The translations under genes and the position numbers were made by a program. The notes beneath the pieces are model-generated. The model saw only the letters and a program-made list of their open reading frames with translations. It was not told the origin of the DNA and ran no database searches. DNA of 64,000 nt. It comes from Polynucleobacter rarus (GTDB taxonomy: Bacteria > Pseudomonadota > Gammaproteobacteria > Burkholderiales > Burkholderiaceae). Shown here piece by piece: positions 63,566 to 64,000 of this stretch (positions are counted from its first letter, which is position 1; each line of letters starts with the position of its first letter). The stretch lies in NCBI RefSeq assembly GCF_003072505.1, contig NZ_NTGB01000001.1, positions 2,793,622 through 2,857,621 of the forward strand. Direction: 5' to 3'.

Positions 63566-64000
63566 GGCAATAGCAACAATGTCGCGATGACGTTTTAGAG
63601 ATGCGAGATCTGCAAATTCAGGGTTATTTTTAAATGCTTCATACAACTTATTGACTAATGCTACAGAGCGATGTTGCCCGCCAGTACAACCGACGGCAAC
63701 CGTGAGGTAACTTCTTCCATCCTTTTGGTATTTGGGCAACCAATATTTTACAAAAGCATGGATATCTTCAAACATCTTATTAAAGTCTTCTGAAAGTAAC
63801 AGAAAATCAATCACCGCTTGGTCATTGCCAGTTAAATGTTTCAAAGCATTTTCATAATAGGGATTGGGAATACACCTGGCATCAAATACGATATCTGCAT
63901 CGTGAGGAACGCCATTTTTAAAGCCAAAAGATTCAAATAAAACCGTAATATCAGATTTTTTTTCATGAACTAGCTCTAAGAGCCAACTGCGCAAAGTGTT
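63551..64000 (-). CDS. rapZ: RapZ family RNase adapter protein, 5' end cut by the window edge
   Basis: The C-terminal part (about 150 residues) of RapZ/YvcJ, a nucleotide-binding protein that in E. coli guides RNase E to the GlmZ small RNA. Visible motifs are FGFKNGVPHDADIVFDARCI, PNPYYENALKHLTG and the conserved end VAVGCTGGQHRSVALVNKL. The frame is open to base 64000, so the N-terminal P-loop lies outside. In betaproteobacteria rapZ usually follows hprK, which would suit the PTS genes in this window. Confidence 0.93.
   Translation of the reverse strand, partial: NTLRSWLLELVHEKKSDITVLFESFGFKNGVPHDADIVFDARCIPNPYYENALKHLTGNDQAVIDFLLLSEDFNKMFEDIHAFVKYWLPKYQKDGRSYLTVAVGCTGGQHRSVALVNKLYEAFKNNPEFADLASLKRHRDIVAIALNSV

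Overview
The window looks like a gene-dense piece of a low-GC betaproteobacterial chromosome, order Burkholderiales, probably close to Polynucleobacter. The evidence is gene content and order: a methionine synthase split into two genes, PhaM, a TorF porin next to glnK-amtB, the gshA-gshB-EIIA-HPr-EI block, rhodanese-grxC-secB-gpsA-trmL-comF, a complete aa3 oxidase cluster with assembly genes, and prs-rplY-pth beside tRNA-Gln, ispE, mutM, mutY and rapZ. The genus is an inference. I see no insertion sequence, prophage, CRISPR array or rRNA, and no gene-free stretch longer than about 235 bp.

Layout. 1-2108: RsuA-like pseudouridine synthase (cut by the edge), then a repeat-rich periplasmic protein, an ECF sigma factor and a small membrane protein that may be its anti-sigma. 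2105-5608: two metallo-beta-lactamase-fold hydrolases, a beta-carbonic anhydrase, a probable AceK remnant and PhaM. 5689-12939: two-gene metH, DUF1840, argS, a SPOR protein and dsbA. 12976-18087 (minus): a six-gene operon of lipid modification and peroxide defence resembling the photo-oxidative stress gene set of other proteobacteria. 18183-25556: rfaE2, coaX, birA, a VanZ-like protein, a ferredoxin, a hydrolase, DUF493, lipB, lipA, a lipoprotein and ubiK. 25626-28496: two candidate NtrC boxes, TorF porin, glnK, amtB and a strong terminator.

28561-33243 carries glutathione synthesis plus a PTS phosphorelay without a visible sugar permease. 33240-36142 (minus) is gpmA-ctpA-moeB. 36171-40461 runs rhodanese, grxC, secB, gpsA, trmL, then two neighbouring genes that have lost their key motifs (comF and a BioC-like methyltransferase). 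40609-49631 is the cytochrome c oxidase region: coxB, coxA, a 44-residue assembly protein, ctaG, DUF2970, coxC, DUF2909, SURF1, a thioredoxin-like membrane protein, ctaA, ctaB and sco. 49628-50584 is rpoH with a CIRCE operator just upstream. 50782-51515 is an MNT/HEPN pair, the most accessory-looking part of the window. 51563-64000 is housekeeping: ftsY, two M16 peptidases, rsmD, coaD, fdx, pth, rplY, prs, tRNA-Gln, ispE, a TPR-LolB fusion, mutM, mutY and rapZ (cut by the edge).

The recurring theme is compaction and erosion. Stops of convergent genes share the same four bases at four places, starts overlap stops, ispE ends inside a tRNA gene, and several genes are truncated, motif-less or fused. 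The best leads are the CIRCE-controlled rpoH with a three-codon leader ORF, the TPR-LolB fusion without a lipid anchor, the ECF trio, the NtrC boxes, and the ispE/tRNA-Gln overlap.
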